Of a stretch of 24,582 nucleotides of DNA, positions 6,643-15,576 are shown in pieces. This DNA comes from Liminaster sp964567855 (lineage in GTDB: Bacteria > Bacteroidota > Bacteroidia > Bacteroidales > UBA3663). Numbering within the stretch: position 1 is the stretch's first letter; the number at the start of each line of letters is the position of its first letter. Location of the stretch: assembly GCA_964567855.1 (NCBI GenBank), contig CAZMOE010000038.1, positions 1 through 24,582 of the forward strand, given 5' to 3'. A model generated the notes under the pieces. The model was not told the DNA's origin, made no database searches, and saw only the letters and a list, made by a program, of their open reading frames with translations. The translations under genes and the position numbers were made by a program.

Positions 6643-8265
6643 TTATTTGCGGGCCGGCCGTTTGGTTTCTGAATGCAGGATTTCGTTATAGAGTTTCGGA
6701 TCCGTGATGATCTCTACCCCCCGGTTGTAGGTGTCGTTCAGCCGGTTGATTATCTGATAATAGGCCCCGTTCTCGAATAGATCGCTTGCAATGCCGGCCT
6801 TGATCTGCATTTTCATGATGGGCTGGCTTTGGACGAATTCCATACTATCGATGAGGACGCTGTCCGCTACGGCATTTTGCCGGAGTTGTTCAAGCATTTC
6901 GGCCGAAACCTCGAAATCGGAAGCGAAATCATTCAGTGTCGGATATGTTTTCTTCAGTTTTTTTTGATTTTTCTCAAAATAGTTGAGGATAAATTTGTTA
7001 TATGTCCCCTTGGCTATGATATTGCGATGAGTTTTTGTCATACGGGTCGTATCGAAAGGTACGAATATATCTGGCATGATTCCTCCGCCACCATATACGA
7101 TCCTGCCGTTTTCGGTATAAAATTTCAGCGAGTCGGCGAAGTGAATACTGTCGGCCGTCAAGAATTCTCCGTTTTTGAATCGGTTATAGAGGTCCTTGTC
7201 ATAATTTGCCTTGTCACCTTTGGTATATGGCTTTTGGATACAGCGGCCGGCGGGTGTATAGTAATGGGCTATGGTCAGCCTCATCATAGCGTCGCCCGGC
7301 AGGGGAACAGGACGTTGTACGAGACCTTTGCCGAAGGTGCGGCGTCCTACAATGACGCCTCTGTCCAGATCCTGCATCGCTCCGCTGAAGATTTCGCTGG
7401 CCGAGGCCGATTGCTCGTCCACGAGAACGACAAGGCGGCCGTCTACGAGCGTACCGTTTCGTTTTGTGCGGTATTCTTGCTTCCTGTCGATTCTTCCTTC
7501 CGTATAGACAACCAGTTTGCCGGCAGGCAGGAACTCATTCGCCATGTCTACGGCACTTTCCAGATAGCCCCCGCCGTTACCCTGAAGGTCGACGATGAGG
7601 TGCTTCATGCCTTGTTGTTGTAGCTCTGAGGCCGCTTTCATCATTTCGTCATAAGTCGTTTGGGCAAATCTGCTGATCTTGATATATCCTATTTCCGGAG
7701 ATACCATAAAGGAGGCGTCTACCGAATACACGGGAATTTTATCGCGTGTGATGGAAAACGGAATAAGGTCAGCTTCTCCGTCACGTTTTACATCGACTTT
7801 TACAATAGATCCTTTCGGGCCGCGTAGTCTTTTCTGGATATCTTCGGTCGTCATCTTGACTCCGGCTATCAGTGTGTCGTTGACTTTGACGATTCTGTCT
7901 CCTGCCAGAAGTCCGACCCGTTCCGATGGTCCGCCTATAACCACGTTGATGACAAATAGCGTGTCTTCGTTCATTTGATATCGCACGCCGATACCCTCAA
8001 AATTACCCTGCAGAGGTTCATTCATTTTCTTTACCTCGTCCGGCGTCAGGAAAGATGAATGCGGATCGAGCTCTTTCAGCATGCCGCGGATGGCGTCTGC
8101 GCTCAACTTTTCGTTGTTCACAGTGTCCACATAAAAATGTTCGATCCACAGATATGCCTGTTGCAGTTGCTGCAATGAGGTTTTCAAATCTAAATCCGGA
8201 GATTTGGCCTGCACTTGAAAGTGGGCCGCCAGATATAGGGTAAGCAGTAGCAGAATTTTTTTCAT
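6643..8265 (-). CDS. S41 family carboxy-terminal processing protease with PDZ domain
   Basis: This 540-residue periplasmic protease (CtpA/Prc group) has a signal peptide at residues 1-20. The N-terminal helical region (22-85) contains the family's ELDPHSSFLTPDE segment. A PDZ domain follows (about 86-165: GNFEGIGVRY, GLLAGDRIVKVND, LRGPKGS). The S41 catalytic core (about 190-345) shows IGYIKISRF, VDLQGNGGG, QSASASEIF (catalytic S288) and RTFGKGLVQ (catalytic K313). The Ser-Lys spacing of 25 residues equals that of the classical CtpA dyad. About 190 residues follow the core, a helical extension usual in Bacteroidetes members. The enzyme should trim or degrade envelope proteins from their C-termini. 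It sits 43 bases after coaD on the same strand. Confidence 0.94.
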   Translation of the reverse strand: MKKILLLLTLYLAAHFQVQAKSPDLDLKTSLQQLQQAYLWIEHFYVDTVNNEKLSADAIRGMLKELDPHSSFLTPDEVKKMNEPLQGNFEGIGVRYQMNEDTLFVINVVIGGPSERVGLLAGDRIVKVNDTLIAGVKMTTEDIQKRLRGPKGSIVKVDVKRDGEADLIPFSITRDKIPVYSVDASFMVSPEIGYIKISRFAQTTYDEMMKAASELQQQGMKHLIVDLQGNGGGYLESAVDMANEFLPAGKLVVYTEGRIDRKQEYRTKRNGTLVDGRLVVLVDEQSASASEIFSGAMQDLDRGVIVGRRTFGKGLVQRPVPLPGDAMMRLTIAHYYTPAGRCIQKPYTKGDKANYDKDLYNRFKNGEFLTADSIHFADSLKFYTENGRIVYGGGGIMPDIFVPFDTTRMTKTHRNIIAKGTYNKFILNYFEKNQKKLKKTYPTLNDFASDFEVSAEMLEQLRQNAVADSVLIDSMEFVQSQPIMKMQIKAGIASDLFENGAYYQIINRLNDTYNRGVEIITDPKLYNEILHSETKRPARK

Positions 8266-8308
8266 TGTTTATATACAGAAGTCCGGGCGGAATCGGGGTG
8301 CCGGAGGT

Positions 8309-8806
8309 TTATAAAGAATGGGTGAATTTATTGAGCGCGTTTTTGCGGAGAGGAACAGATATCTTGAATCCGATGGGCATAAAATCCGTGACATCTTTAC
8401 CATAGTGCAACAATTCGCGTACGGTGGACGAGCTGATATGGGCCATGGCCGGTTCGTTGAAAAGCAGGATGGTTTCCATGCCGCTCAGGTGCCTGTTGAC
8501 GTCTGCCATGCTACGTTCATACTCGAAATCGATGACGGTACGCACTCCCCTCAGTATGTGAGTGATGCCTAAGGTCGCCGCATAATCAACGGTCAGGGTT
8601 TTATAAGCGGTAACGGAGATACGCGGGTTATCGGCATAATATTCGGCGATCATCTTGATGCGTTCGCTTACGGAAAACATGCCGTTTTTGGTTTCGTTAT
8701 ATCCCACGGCTATAACAATTTCATCGCAAAAGGCCAGCGCTCTGTTTACAACGGATGCGTGTCCTCTGGTAAAGGGATCGAATGACCCCGGGAAAATAAT
8801 TTTCAT
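8309..8806 (-). CDS. coaD: Phosphopantetheine adenylyltransferase
   Basis: CoaD transfers AMP from ATP to 4'-phosphopantetheine, giving dephospho-CoA in the penultimate step of coenzyme A synthesis. The 165-residue protein shows the nucleotidyltransferase signature FPGSFDPFTRGH (5-16, TxGH motif with H16), GYNETKNGMFSVSERI, the substrate-binding LRGVRTVIDFEYE (85-97) and the ISSSTVRELL motif (124-133) followed by GKDVTDFMP. The length is typical. It starts at ATG 8806, only 9 bases after the parE stop, so the two are co-transcribed. Confidence 0.96.
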   Translation of the reverse strand: MKIIFPGSFDPFTRGHASVVNRALAFCDEIVIAVGYNETKNGMFSVSERIKMIAEYYADNPRISVTAYKTLTVDYAATLGITHILRGVRTVIDFEYERSMADVNRHLSGMETILLFNEPAMAHISSSTVRELLHYGKDVTDFMPIGFKISVPLRKNALNKFTHSL

Positions 8807-8815
8807 TTTTGTAGT

Positions 8816-10705
8816 TTAACTTACCGCGTCTTCTTCGACAACAAGATTTTCGATGATGAAGTTCTGTCTGTCCATGGTATTTTTTCCCATGTAGTATTCT
8901 AACATTTCTTTAACGAAATCCTCTTTCCGGAGCGATACGGTGTCGAGTCTCATATCGGGGCCTATGAAATGGCGGAATTCTTCGGGTGAGATTTCTCCCA
9001 ATCCCTTAAATCGGGTGATTTCAGGATTGGCGCCGCACTTTTCAATGGCTGCCAGACGCTCTTCTTCCGTATAGCAGTAGTAGGTGGTTTTCTTGTTGCG
9101 GACGCGAAATAGTGGTGTCTGCAAGATATAGACGTGTCCTTTTTTTACAAGGTCAGGAAAGAACTGTAGGAAGAATGTCATCAGCAGGAGACGGATGTGC
9201 ATTCCATCGACATCGGCATCGGTGGCGATGATTACCTTATTGTAACGCAGTCCGTCGAGTCCGTCTTCGATATTAAGAGCAGCCTGCAGCAGGTTGAATT
9301 CTTCGTTTTCGTAGACGACCTTGCGGGTGAGACCGAAGCTGTTTAACGGTTTGCCGCGAAGGGAGAATACAGCCTGGGTCTCCACATTCCGGCTTTTGGT
9401 AATGGATCCTGAAGCCGAATCGCCCTCTGTGATGAAAATGCAGGACTCCTCGATGCGGTTCCCCTTGCTATCGTTGTAATGGATATGGCAATCACGCAGT
9501 TTGCGGTTGTGCATGTTTACCTTTTTGATGCGCTCTTTGGCTTGTTTGGTCAGGCCGCTGATCGCCTTGCGCTCCTTTTCGCTTTCCTGTATCTTATGTA
9601 ACAGAATATCCGCTGTTTCGGGTGTCCGATGGAGATAATTGTCCAATTCGCGCTTCAAGAAGTCTGATACGAACTTCTGCACCGTTATGGGAGAGTCCGG
9701 CGCTATCTTGCTTGATCCGAGCTTGGTTTTGGTCTGAGCCTCAAATACCGGTTCCTGGACCTTCACGCTTATAGCGGCCACCATACCGTTACGGATGTCC
9801 GGGTAATCCAGATTTTTATTGTAAAACTCTTTGATCACTCGGGCCGACGCTTCTTTGAATGCGGCCAGATGGGTTCCTCCTAACGATGTATATTGTCCGT
9901 TGACGAAAGAATAGTATTCTTCACCGTATTGATTGCCATGGGTAATGACCACCTCGATGTCTTCATCCTGTAAATGGATGATGGGATAAAGCGGATCTTC
10001 CGAAAGTTTTTCCGTCAGCAAGTCTACAAGGCCTCCTTTGCTTAAGAATCGCTTTCCGTTAAGTGTCAGGGTCAGCCCCGCATTGAGATAGGAATAATTC
10101 TTGAGCATTCCTTCGACAAACTCCATCCGGTATTTGTAGTTCTCGAAAATGGAGGCATCCGGAATAAACTCTACATAGGTTCCGTTGGCTTCGTCGGTGT
10201 TGAAAACCGGCTTGTCATCGACAATCTTTGCCGCTTTATAGACGATTTCCTTGGCCTCGCCGTTTCTTACCGAGCGGATGCGGAAATGGGTGGAAAGGGC
10301 ATTGACCGCTTTTATGCCGACACCGTTCAGACCAACCGATTTTTTGAAAACCTTGGAGTCGTATTTGGCTCCCGTGTTGATTTCGGAAGCACAGGCATTG
10401 ACTTTATCCAGCGGAATGCCGCGGCCGAAGTCTCTGACAGAGACCAGGCCGTCGTCACTCATCTTTATTTCGATCCGCTTGCCGAACCCCATCATATACT
10501 CATCGATACTGTTGTCTATCACCTCTTTGATGAGGACGTAGATACCGTCATCGGCATGCGAACCGTCGCCTTGTTTGCCGATATACATACCGGGACGCAG
10601 GCGGATATGATCCGTCCATTCCAGATGCCGGATGTTTTCACTTGTATATTCGGCGGCGGCCATTTGTTCTTCCAGAGTATTCTGTCGGGTTTCGTCGTTT
10701 GGCAT
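8816..10705 (-). CDS. parE: Type IIA DNA topoisomerase subunit B (topoisomerase IV ParE)
   Basis: This is the ATPase/TOPRIM subunit of a type II topoisomerase (629 residues). The GHKL ATPase shows EVIDNSIDE (61-69, catalytic E61 and N65), DFGRGIP (92-98) and the ATP-lid GLNGVGIKAVNALS (125-138). The transducer has QTKTKLGS (324-331). The TOPRIM domain has EGDSASG (427-433) and DADVDG (496-501), and the C-terminal part has RFKGLGEIS. I prefer ParE over GyrB because it has the short TOPRIM-to-end length and the RFKGLGE variant seen in the second B subunit of Bacteroidetes; GyrB remains a possible label. It follows argS by 21 bases and precedes coaD by 9. The parC partner is not in the window. 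Confidence 0.88.
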   Translation of the reverse strand: MPNDETRQNTLEEQMAAAEYTSENIRHLEWTDHIRLRPGMYIGKQGDGSHADDGIYVLIKEVIDNSIDEYMMGFGKRIEIKMSDDGLVSVRDFGRGIPLDKVNACASEINTGAKYDSKVFKKSVGLNGVGIKAVNALSTHFRIRSVRNGEAKEIVYKAAKIVDDKPVFNTDEANGTYVEFIPDASIFENYKYRMEFVEGMLKNYSYLNAGLTLTLNGKRFLSKGGLVDLLTEKLSEDPLYPIIHLQDEDIEVVITHGNQYGEEYYSFVNGQYTSLGGTHLAAFKEASARVIKEFYNKNLDYPDIRNGMVAAISVKVQEPVFEAQTKTKLGSSKIAPDSPITVQKFVSDFLKRELDNYLHRTPETADILLHKIQESEKERKAISGLTKQAKERIKKVNMHNRKLRDCHIHYNDSKGNRIEESCIFITEGDSASGSITKSRNVETQAVFSLRGKPLNSFGLTRKVVYENEEFNLLQAALNIEDGLDGLRYNKVIIATDADVDGMHIRLLLMTFFLQFFPDLVKKGHVYILQTPLFRVRNKKTTYYCYTEEERLAAIEKCGANPEITRFKGLGEISPEEFRHFIGPDMRLDTVSLRKEDFVKEMLEYYMGKNTMDRQNFIIENLVVEEDAVS

Positions 10706-10726
10706 ATTCTGTATCGATAAGAGTGC

Positions 10727-12571
10727 TTACATTCTGTTTGGAACCTCGATACCTAACAGGCCCATGCCGGTTTTGATAACCTTGGCCACACAGGCAGAAA
10801 GCATGAGGCGGAAGTTGCGTACCGTTTCGTTCTCTTCTTTAAGAATGGAGAAGTCGTGGTAGAACTGATTGTATTCTTTTACGAGATCGTAGGTGTAATT
10901 GGCAATCAGGGCCGGGCTGAAGCGTGCTCCTGCCTCCTTCACGATGGCCGGAAAGTTACCCAGAAGTTGGATTATGCCCTCTTCTTTGGCGCTGATGACT
11001 GCATTTTCGAGTGCACTGTCGAGATCCTGTGTCCCGATACTCCACGGCGTAGTCCCGTCGCCGGCCTTGCGCAACAGCGAGCAGATACGCGCATGAGTGT
11101 ATTGGATAAACGGGCCGGTGTTGCCGTTGAAGTCGATAGATTCGGCCGGATTGAATACCATGTTTTTGATTGGATCAACCTTAAGAATGAAGTATTTCAA
11201 TGCTCCCAGACCGACCATCCGGTAAATATCGGCAGCCTCGTCGGCCGGAATGCTGTCCATGCGGCCGGCATCTTCCGAAACTTTGCGGGCGTCAGCGATC
11301 ATGGCCTCCATGAGGTCATCGGCATCGACGACGGTGCCTTCACGGCTCTTCATGCGGCCGTTGGGAAGTTCGACCATGCCGTAAGAGAAATGTACCAGAT
11401 CCTTGCCCCACTTGAACCCGAGACGATCCAGCAGGATGGAGAGCACCTGGAAATGATAGTTCTGTTCATTGCCTACTACATAGACCATGCGGTCGATGGG
11501 GAAGTCCTGAAAGCGTAATTTGGCCGTGCCGATATCCTGTGTCATGTAAACGGAGGTGCCGTCGCTGCGCAACAGAAGTTTCTGGTCCAATCCGGCATCA
11601 AAGAGATCCGCCCAGACAGAATTGTCCGGCTTCCGGAAGAAGATTCCTTTTTCCAGCCCTTCCAGCACCTTGTCTTTGCCTTCCAGGTAGGTGTCAGATT
11701 CGTAATATATTTTGTCAAAGCCTACGCCTATCTTCTCATATGTTTCGTCGAAGCCCTCATAGACCCATTCATTCATCATTTTCCACAATCCGCGCACCTC
11801 TTCGTCGCCGGCTTCCCATTTCCTCAGCATGGCACGCGCCTCCTGCATTAGCGGAGACTTCGCCTCTGCAGCTACCTTGCGCTGTTCGTCGTCTGCAATG
11901 GTCCGGATTTCCGGGTCGGAGGCCATCAGTTCCTTGACTTCCGCTTTATAATGTTTGTCGAACTCCACATAGAAGTCGCCGATGAGATGGTCGCCTTTTT
12001 TACCGGTGCTTTGCGGCGTGCAGCCGTTTCCCCAGCGTTTCCAGGCGAGCATGCTTTTGCAGATATGGATTCCGCGGTCGTTGACGATGTTGGTCTTGAC
12101 CACTTTGTTGCCGCATGCCTCGAGGATACGGGAAAGACTATAGCCGAGAAGGATATTCCGGAGATGGCCGAGGTGGAGCGGTTTATTGGTATTGGGCGAT
12201 GAATATTCGATCATGTAAAGCGGCGATTGATCGGTCGCCGGCGTGAGTCCGTAACGGGTATCGGCATAGATGGTTTTGATTTTTTCTATCCAAGAATCCG
12301 CATTGATCGACATATTGAGGAATCCCTTGATGACGTTGTATTTGCCTACTAACGGTTCGTTGGCCACAAGCCATTCGCCGATTTCATGCCCCAGCTCTTC
12401 CGGGTTTTTCTTGCCGGTCTGTTTCAGGAACGGGAATGTCATGAGTGTCAGATGGCCTTCGAATTCCTTTCGGGTCGGGCTGATTTGTATTTGTTTGTCT
12501 GAAATCTCTATGTCGTAAAGTGTTTTGACTGCAGCCTTGATCTGCGCTGTCAGTATTTGTTCGATTTCCAT
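10727..12571 (-). CDS. argS: Arginyl-tRNA synthetase
   Basis: This class I synthetase (614 residues) charges tRNA-Arg. It has an N-terminal tRNA-binding domain (1-110), then the catalytic Rossmann fold with SSPNTNKPLHLGHLRN (124-139, HIGH motif as HLGH). The KMSK loop is replaced by MKSREG (407-412), as usual for ArgRS. FNGNTGPFIQYTHAR (481-495) leads into the C-terminal DALR anticodon-binding domain, which ends in the typical GMGLLGIEVPNRM. The start at ATG 12571 is supported by a good promoter just upstream. It is the first gene of the minus-strand run argS-parE-coaD-S41-marC-GT2. Confidence 0.97.
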   Translation of the reverse strand: MEIEQILTAQIKAAVKTLYDIEISDKQIQISPTRKEFEGHLTLMTFPFLKQTGKKNPEELGHEIGEWLVANEPLVGKYNVIKGFLNMSINADSWIEKIKTIYADTRYGLTPATDQSPLYMIEYSSPNTNKPLHLGHLRNILLGYSLSRILEACGNKVVKTNIVNDRGIHICKSMLAWKRWGNGCTPQSTGKKGDHLIGDFYVEFDKHYKAEVKELMASDPEIRTIADDEQRKVAAEAKSPLMQEARAMLRKWEAGDEEVRGLWKMMNEWVYEGFDETYEKIGVGFDKIYYESDTYLEGKDKVLEGLEKGIFFRKPDNSVWADLFDAGLDQKLLLRSDGTSVYMTQDIGTAKLRFQDFPIDRMVYVVGNEQNYHFQVLSILLDRLGFKWGKDLVHFSYGMVELPNGRMKSREGTVVDADDLMEAMIADARKVSEDAGRMDSIPADEAADIYRMVGLGALKYFILKVDPIKNMVFNPAESIDFNGNTGPFIQYTHARICSLLRKAGDGTTPWSIGTQDLDSALENAVISAKEEGIIQLLGNFPAIVKEAGARFSPALIANYTYDLVKEYNQFYHDFSILKEENETVRNFRLMLSACVAKVIKTGMGLLGIEVPNRM

Positions 12572-12627
12572 GCAATAGAACTTTATGATTATTATCGTTT
12601 GTTGTCTGGATGTCCGTAATTAGGCCA

Positions 12628-12659
12628 CAAAGATAATGCAAAATGGAGACAAAAGCAAA
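12628..12659 (-). promoter_or_regulatory. Promoter of argS and the downstream gene run
   Basis: On the minus strand TTTG (12659-12656), a 20-base spacer and TATCTTTG (12635-12628) fit the Bacteroidetes promoter consensus. The predicted start near 12621 gives a leader of about 50 bases before argS. No equally good promoter was found before parE, coaD or the protease gene. Confidence 0.8.
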
Positions 12660-12724
12660 TAAATCTGTGTTTTGGCGATTTTAGGCGGAGCAGGCAGGGG
12701 AAAGTTGGCGATTTTTGAAGGGCC

Positions 12725-12758
12725 TTTGCGGGGATTTGAAAAAAAAAATGCATCTTTG
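12725..12758 (+). promoter_or_regulatory. Possible promoter of the DUF59-lpxH genes
   Basis: TTTG (12725-12728), a 22-base spacer and CATCTTTG (12751-12758) are close to the Bacteroidetes consensus, with one mismatch in the -7 box and a slightly long spacer. It is divergent from the argS promoter. Confidence 0.45.
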
Positions 12759-12821
12759 CACATGCAATCACTGCGGAAGGGGAAGCAATGTGCCTGCCTG
12801 TACCGTTAATTATGGAATATT

Positions 12822-13142
12822 ATGGATGAGAAAGAGGTCTTGGAGATTCAAAAACATGTGGTAGACGTGCTGAAATACGTTTACGATCCTGAAATACCGG
12901 TCAATATCTATGATCTCGGTTTGATTTACGGTATCGACGTGCCGGAGCCCGGGCATGTGAAAATCCGTATGACGCTTACCGCGCCGAGCTGCCCTGCCGG
13001 CGATTTCCTGATGGAGGATATCCGCATCAAGGTGGAGGGGTTGGCCGAGGTCGATGTGTGTGAGATAGAGCTGGTGTTTGAGCCGGAATGGAATCAGGAC
13101 ATGATGACGGAAGAGGCAAAACTCGAATTGGGCTTTTTATGA
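12822..13142 (+). CDS. DUF59/MIP18-family Fe-S cluster assembly protein (SufT-like)
   Basis: This 106-residue protein is a single DUF59 domain. It shows YDPEIPVNIYDLGLIYGI (21-38, the D-P-E-x-P-x-N-I-x-D-L-G-L core) and TLTAPSCPAGDFL (51-63, with the conserved C57). The C-terminus is acidic and ends in LELGFL. Family members take part in iron-sulfur cluster maturation (SufT, and the related domain in ApbC/Mrp and in PaaD). The start is ATG 12822; an earlier ATG at 12812 gives only a five-codon ORF whose stop overlaps this start. lpxH follows after 68 bases. The Fe-S enzyme encoded downstream (CyuA type) could be one client, but no direct link is shown. Confidence 0.9.
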   Translation: MDEKEVLEIQKHVVDVLKYVYDPEIPVNIYDLGLIYGIDVPEPGHVKIRMTLTAPSCPAGDFLMEDIRIKVEGLAEVDVCEIELVFEPEWNQDMMTEEAKLELGFL

Positions 13143-13210
13143 TGACTGGGGCGACTGGCGGACGCCCGGTTCCGTCGGATGCAGATATTCATGCTTAAAT
13201 AATCGATACA

Positions 13211-14002
13211 TTGAAAACATATTTCTTGTCGGACACGCATCTGGGTGCCGGAGCTCTGGAAAATCCTCTGGATTACGAGCGACGGGTCGTCAGATTTCTC
13301 GACAGTATCAAAGACGATTGCGAGGCCCTCTATCTGATGGGGGATATCATCGACTACTGGTTTGAATACCGTTATGTCGTGCCGCGCGGTTACACCCGTT
13401 TTCTGGGCAAGATCGCGGAACTTTCCGACCGCGGCGTGCAGGTCCACTGGTTTACCGGTAATCACGATATCTGGATTCGGGATTACATACCGCAGGAGAC
13501 CGGTGCGGTCGTGCATCGCACGGCCGAAACGATGGTCATACAGGGAAAAAGGGTGTTTCTGGCCCATGGCGACGGCCTGGGGGATGACAATCGCGGATAT
13601 AAGTTGATGTCACGCTGTTTCCGTAATAAATTCTGTCAGGCTTTGTTTGCCGCAGTGCATCCGCGGTGGACGACGGCGTTTGCCTACGCCTGGTCGAAGC
13701 ATAGCCGCCTGTCCGGGGGACAATTTCCCGATTTCTTAGGCGAAGATAGAGAGCATCTGGTATGTTTTGCCAAGGACTATCTGAAGCGGGAGGAGATCGA
13801 TTATTTTATTTTCGGGCACCGGCATATCATGTTGGACCTGATGTTGTCGCGGAAGAGCCGATTGCTTATTTTGGGCGACTGGATCACTCATTTTTCTTAT
13901 GCAGTGATGGAAGATGGTAAAATATGTCTCGATACATTCGGCGACTCGCAGATTGCCGGTGCTTCCGAGCCCGAGCGGACGGGCGTAAGTATTGCATTCT
14001 GA
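13211..14002 (+). CDS. lpxH: UDP-2,3-diacylglucosamine diphosphatase (lipid A synthesis)
   Basis: LpxH hydrolyses UDP-2,3-diacylglucosamine to lipid X and UMP, the fourth step of lipid A synthesis, at the inner membrane. The 263-residue protein has all calcineurin-type metal motifs: SDTHLG (7-12, D8/H10), GDIIDYW (44-50, D45), GNHD (83-86), HGDG (119-122) and FGHRH (201-205). RCFRNKFCQ and the helical insertion are typical of Bacteroidetes members. The start must be TTG at 13211: an in-frame TAA lies at 13196-13198, no ATG or GTG falls between, and the encoded KTYFLSDTHLG is where homologues begin. Confidence 0.92.
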   Translation: MKTYFLSDTHLGAGALENPLDYERRVVRFLDSIKDDCEALYLMGDIIDYWFEYRYVVPRGYTRFLGKIAELSDRGVQVHWFTGNHDIWIRDYIPQETGAVVHRTAETMVIQGKRVFLAHGDGLGDDNRGYKLMSRCFRNKFCQALFAAVHPRWTTAFAYAWSKHSRLSGGQFPDFLGEDREHLVCFAKDYLKREEIDYFIFGHRHIMLDLMLSRKSRLLILGDWITHFSYAVMEDGKICLDTFGDSQIAGASEPERTGVSIAF

Positions 14003-14025
14003 GGTTCCCGCGCGCAGGGAGGCCG

Positions 14026-14145
14026 CTTCCCAAAAGCCGGGGGTAACGCCTGTCGGGCGGGAAGTGCAGCGAACAGGGCCGGAGGCGGATTCTGTGACGC
14101 AGGAATGGCGTCAGACCGAATGTTCAACCGTTCCGGCAGGGACGG
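14026..14145 (+). other. Gene-free GC-rich stretch with three potential hairpins
   Basis: Between lpxH (ends 14002) and the desulfidase gene (starts 14229) there is no credible ORF. The plus strand can fold into three successive hairpins. The first pairs CTTCCC (14026-14031) with GGGAAG (14059-14064), extended by GCC/GGC. The second pairs TGACGC (14095-14100) with GCGTCA (14108-14113). The third pairs CCGTTCC (14128-14134) with GGGACGG (14139-14145) around a GGCA tetraloop. None has a T run, so these are not standard terminators. This could be a leader element or small RNA, or chance pairing in GC-rich DNA. Confidence 0.3.
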
Positions 14146-14228
14146 AAGCATCATCCATGACGTTTGCGGTCTTTCACCTATTGCCGGAAACAGCGGATAT
14201 AAAATGATTTTACATCGAATGAAATAAT

Positions 14229-15536
14229 ATGCTTACTAAAGTAGAGTGTGCCGGTATTACGGCTCTTTTGAAACGGAAGGTAGTGCCGGCCGTCGGTTGT
14301 ACGGAACCCTTGGCAGTGGCTTTGGCAGTAGCCAAGGCCCGTGAGTTGCTGGGGCAGATGCCTGCCGGGATTGTGGCCCGTCTGAGCGGCAATGTTATCA
14401 AGAATGCCATGGGTGTCGGTATTCCCGGTACCAGGGATATGGTCGGTCTGAAGGCCGCTATAGCCTTAGGGGCCGTTGCCGGAAAATCCGCCTGCGGTCT
14501 TGAAGTGCTGAAAGAGGTTTCGCAGGAGGCTGTCGACGAAGCAAAACGCTACATCGCAGGTAAAAACATCGAAATATTGCAGTCCAGACATTGCCCGGAT
14601 AATTTGTATATCGATATCGAGATGCGCGCGGACGGTCATTTTTCACAAGTTACGATCGCTCGTGACCCTGTTCGTTATATATATATTAAAAAGGATGGTG
14701 AAATCCTGCTGGATGAGAACGATAAGGAAGAGGCTTCTTCCGCCGGGGCGGTGTCGGACGCTTGCCTGCTTGACATGAGAAAGGTATATGACTATGCCAC
14801 CCGGATGCCCATCGAGGAGTTGCGTTTCATTTTGGAGAGCGTCCGTATGAATAAGGCGGCGGCCGAGATGGCCTTTGCCGGAGACTATGGCCTCAATCTG
14901 GGCAGGATGCTGAACGGAAGTTATGAAGCCCGCATGGTAGGGCATAATACCATGCCCCGTATTATATCCTATACCTGTGCCGCCTGTGACCTGCGTATGG
15001 CCGGGGCCAGAGTCTGTGTTATGTGTAATTCGGGCAGCGGCAATCAGGGCATCGCCGCCACGTTGCCGATCGTTATATTTGCCGAGGATGTTTGCGCCAG
15101 CGAGTCTAAATTGGTGCGCGCCCTGACGCTGAGTCATCTGACCGTCATTTATATCAACCAGCAGCTGGGCCGTCTTTCCGCTCACTGCGGCTGTGTGCTC
15201 GCAGCTGCCGGTTCGGCCTGCGGCATCACTTATCTGATGGGCGGCAGTTATGAACAGATTACCTTCTCCATCAAAAATATGGTGGCCAGCCTGACCGGAA
15301 TGGTATGCGACGGGGCGAAGCCCAGTTGCTCGCTTAAACTGAGCTCCGGGGTCAGCCAGGCCTTTCAGGCTGCCATGATGGCTATGGAGAACGGTTGTGT
15401 TTCGTCGATGGAGGGTATCATCGATGAGGATATCGACCGGACGATAGAGAACCTTGCCGAGATCGGGCGTGAAGGGATGGTGGCTGTCGATAAGATGATA
15501 TTGCAAATCATGCTGGATAAAACCTCTCATGATTGA
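14229..15536 (+). CDS. L-cysteine desulfidase / UPF0597 family Fe-S enzyme (CyuA-like)
   Basis: This 435-residue cytoplasmic protein belongs to the serine-dehydratase-alpha-like UPF0597 family. That family includes CyuA/CdsA, which degrade L-cysteine to pyruvate, ammonia and sulfide using a 4Fe-4S cluster. Visible hallmarks are VPAVGCTEPLAVALA (19-33, C24), MCNSGSGNQGIAATLP (265-280, C266), SAHCGC (317-322) and MVCDGAKPSCSLKLSSG (358-374). These conserved cysteines are the likely cluster ligands. SGNVIKNAMGVGIPGT (53-68) is also family-typical. The length is normal. A Crp/Fnr regulator follows after about 100 bases on the same strand. Substrate choice (cysteine versus serine) cannot be decided from sequence. 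Confidence 0.88.
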   Translation: MLTKVECAGITALLKRKVVPAVGCTEPLAVALAVAKARELLGQMPAGIVARLSGNVIKNAMGVGIPGTRDMVGLKAAIALGAVAGKSACGLEVLKEVSQEAVDEAKRYIAGKNIEILQSRHCPDNLYIDIEMRADGHFSQVTIARDPVRYIYIKKDGEILLDENDKEEASSAGAVSDACLLDMRKVYDYATRMPIEELRFILESVRMNKAAAEMAFAGDYGLNLGRMLNGSYEARMVGHNTMPRIISYTCAACDLRMAGARVCVMCNSGSGNQGIAATLPIVIFAEDVCASESKLVRALTLSHLTVIYINQQLGRLSAHCGCVLAAAGSACGITYLMGGSYEQITFSIKNMVASLTGMVCDGAKPSCSLKLSSGVSQAFQAAMMAMENGCVSSMEGIIDEDIDRTIENLAEIGREGMVAVDKMILQIMLDKTSHD

Positions 15537-15564
15537 TGCAATTGTGTTAACCGTAATAAAATTA

Positions 15565-15576
15565 TACAATATTGTA
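15565..15576. promoter_or_regulatory. Perfect palindrome upstream of the Crp/Fnr gene, candidate operator
   Basis: TACAATATTGTA is a perfect 12-bp palindrome, 61 bases before the regulator's ATG. A second pair of the same half-sites, ACAAT (15580-15584) and ATTGT (15596-15600), follows with an 11-base gap. A near-match to the -7 box (TTGCTTTG, 15585-15592) lies between these half-sites, a position suited to autoregulation. Binding is inferred only. Confidence 0.4.

Noticed and set aside
13992..14207. 71-codon TTG-started ORF after lpxH
   Set aside because: It begins inside the lpxH end and its translation has low-complexity, wrong-frame character; the region is better explained as non-coding.
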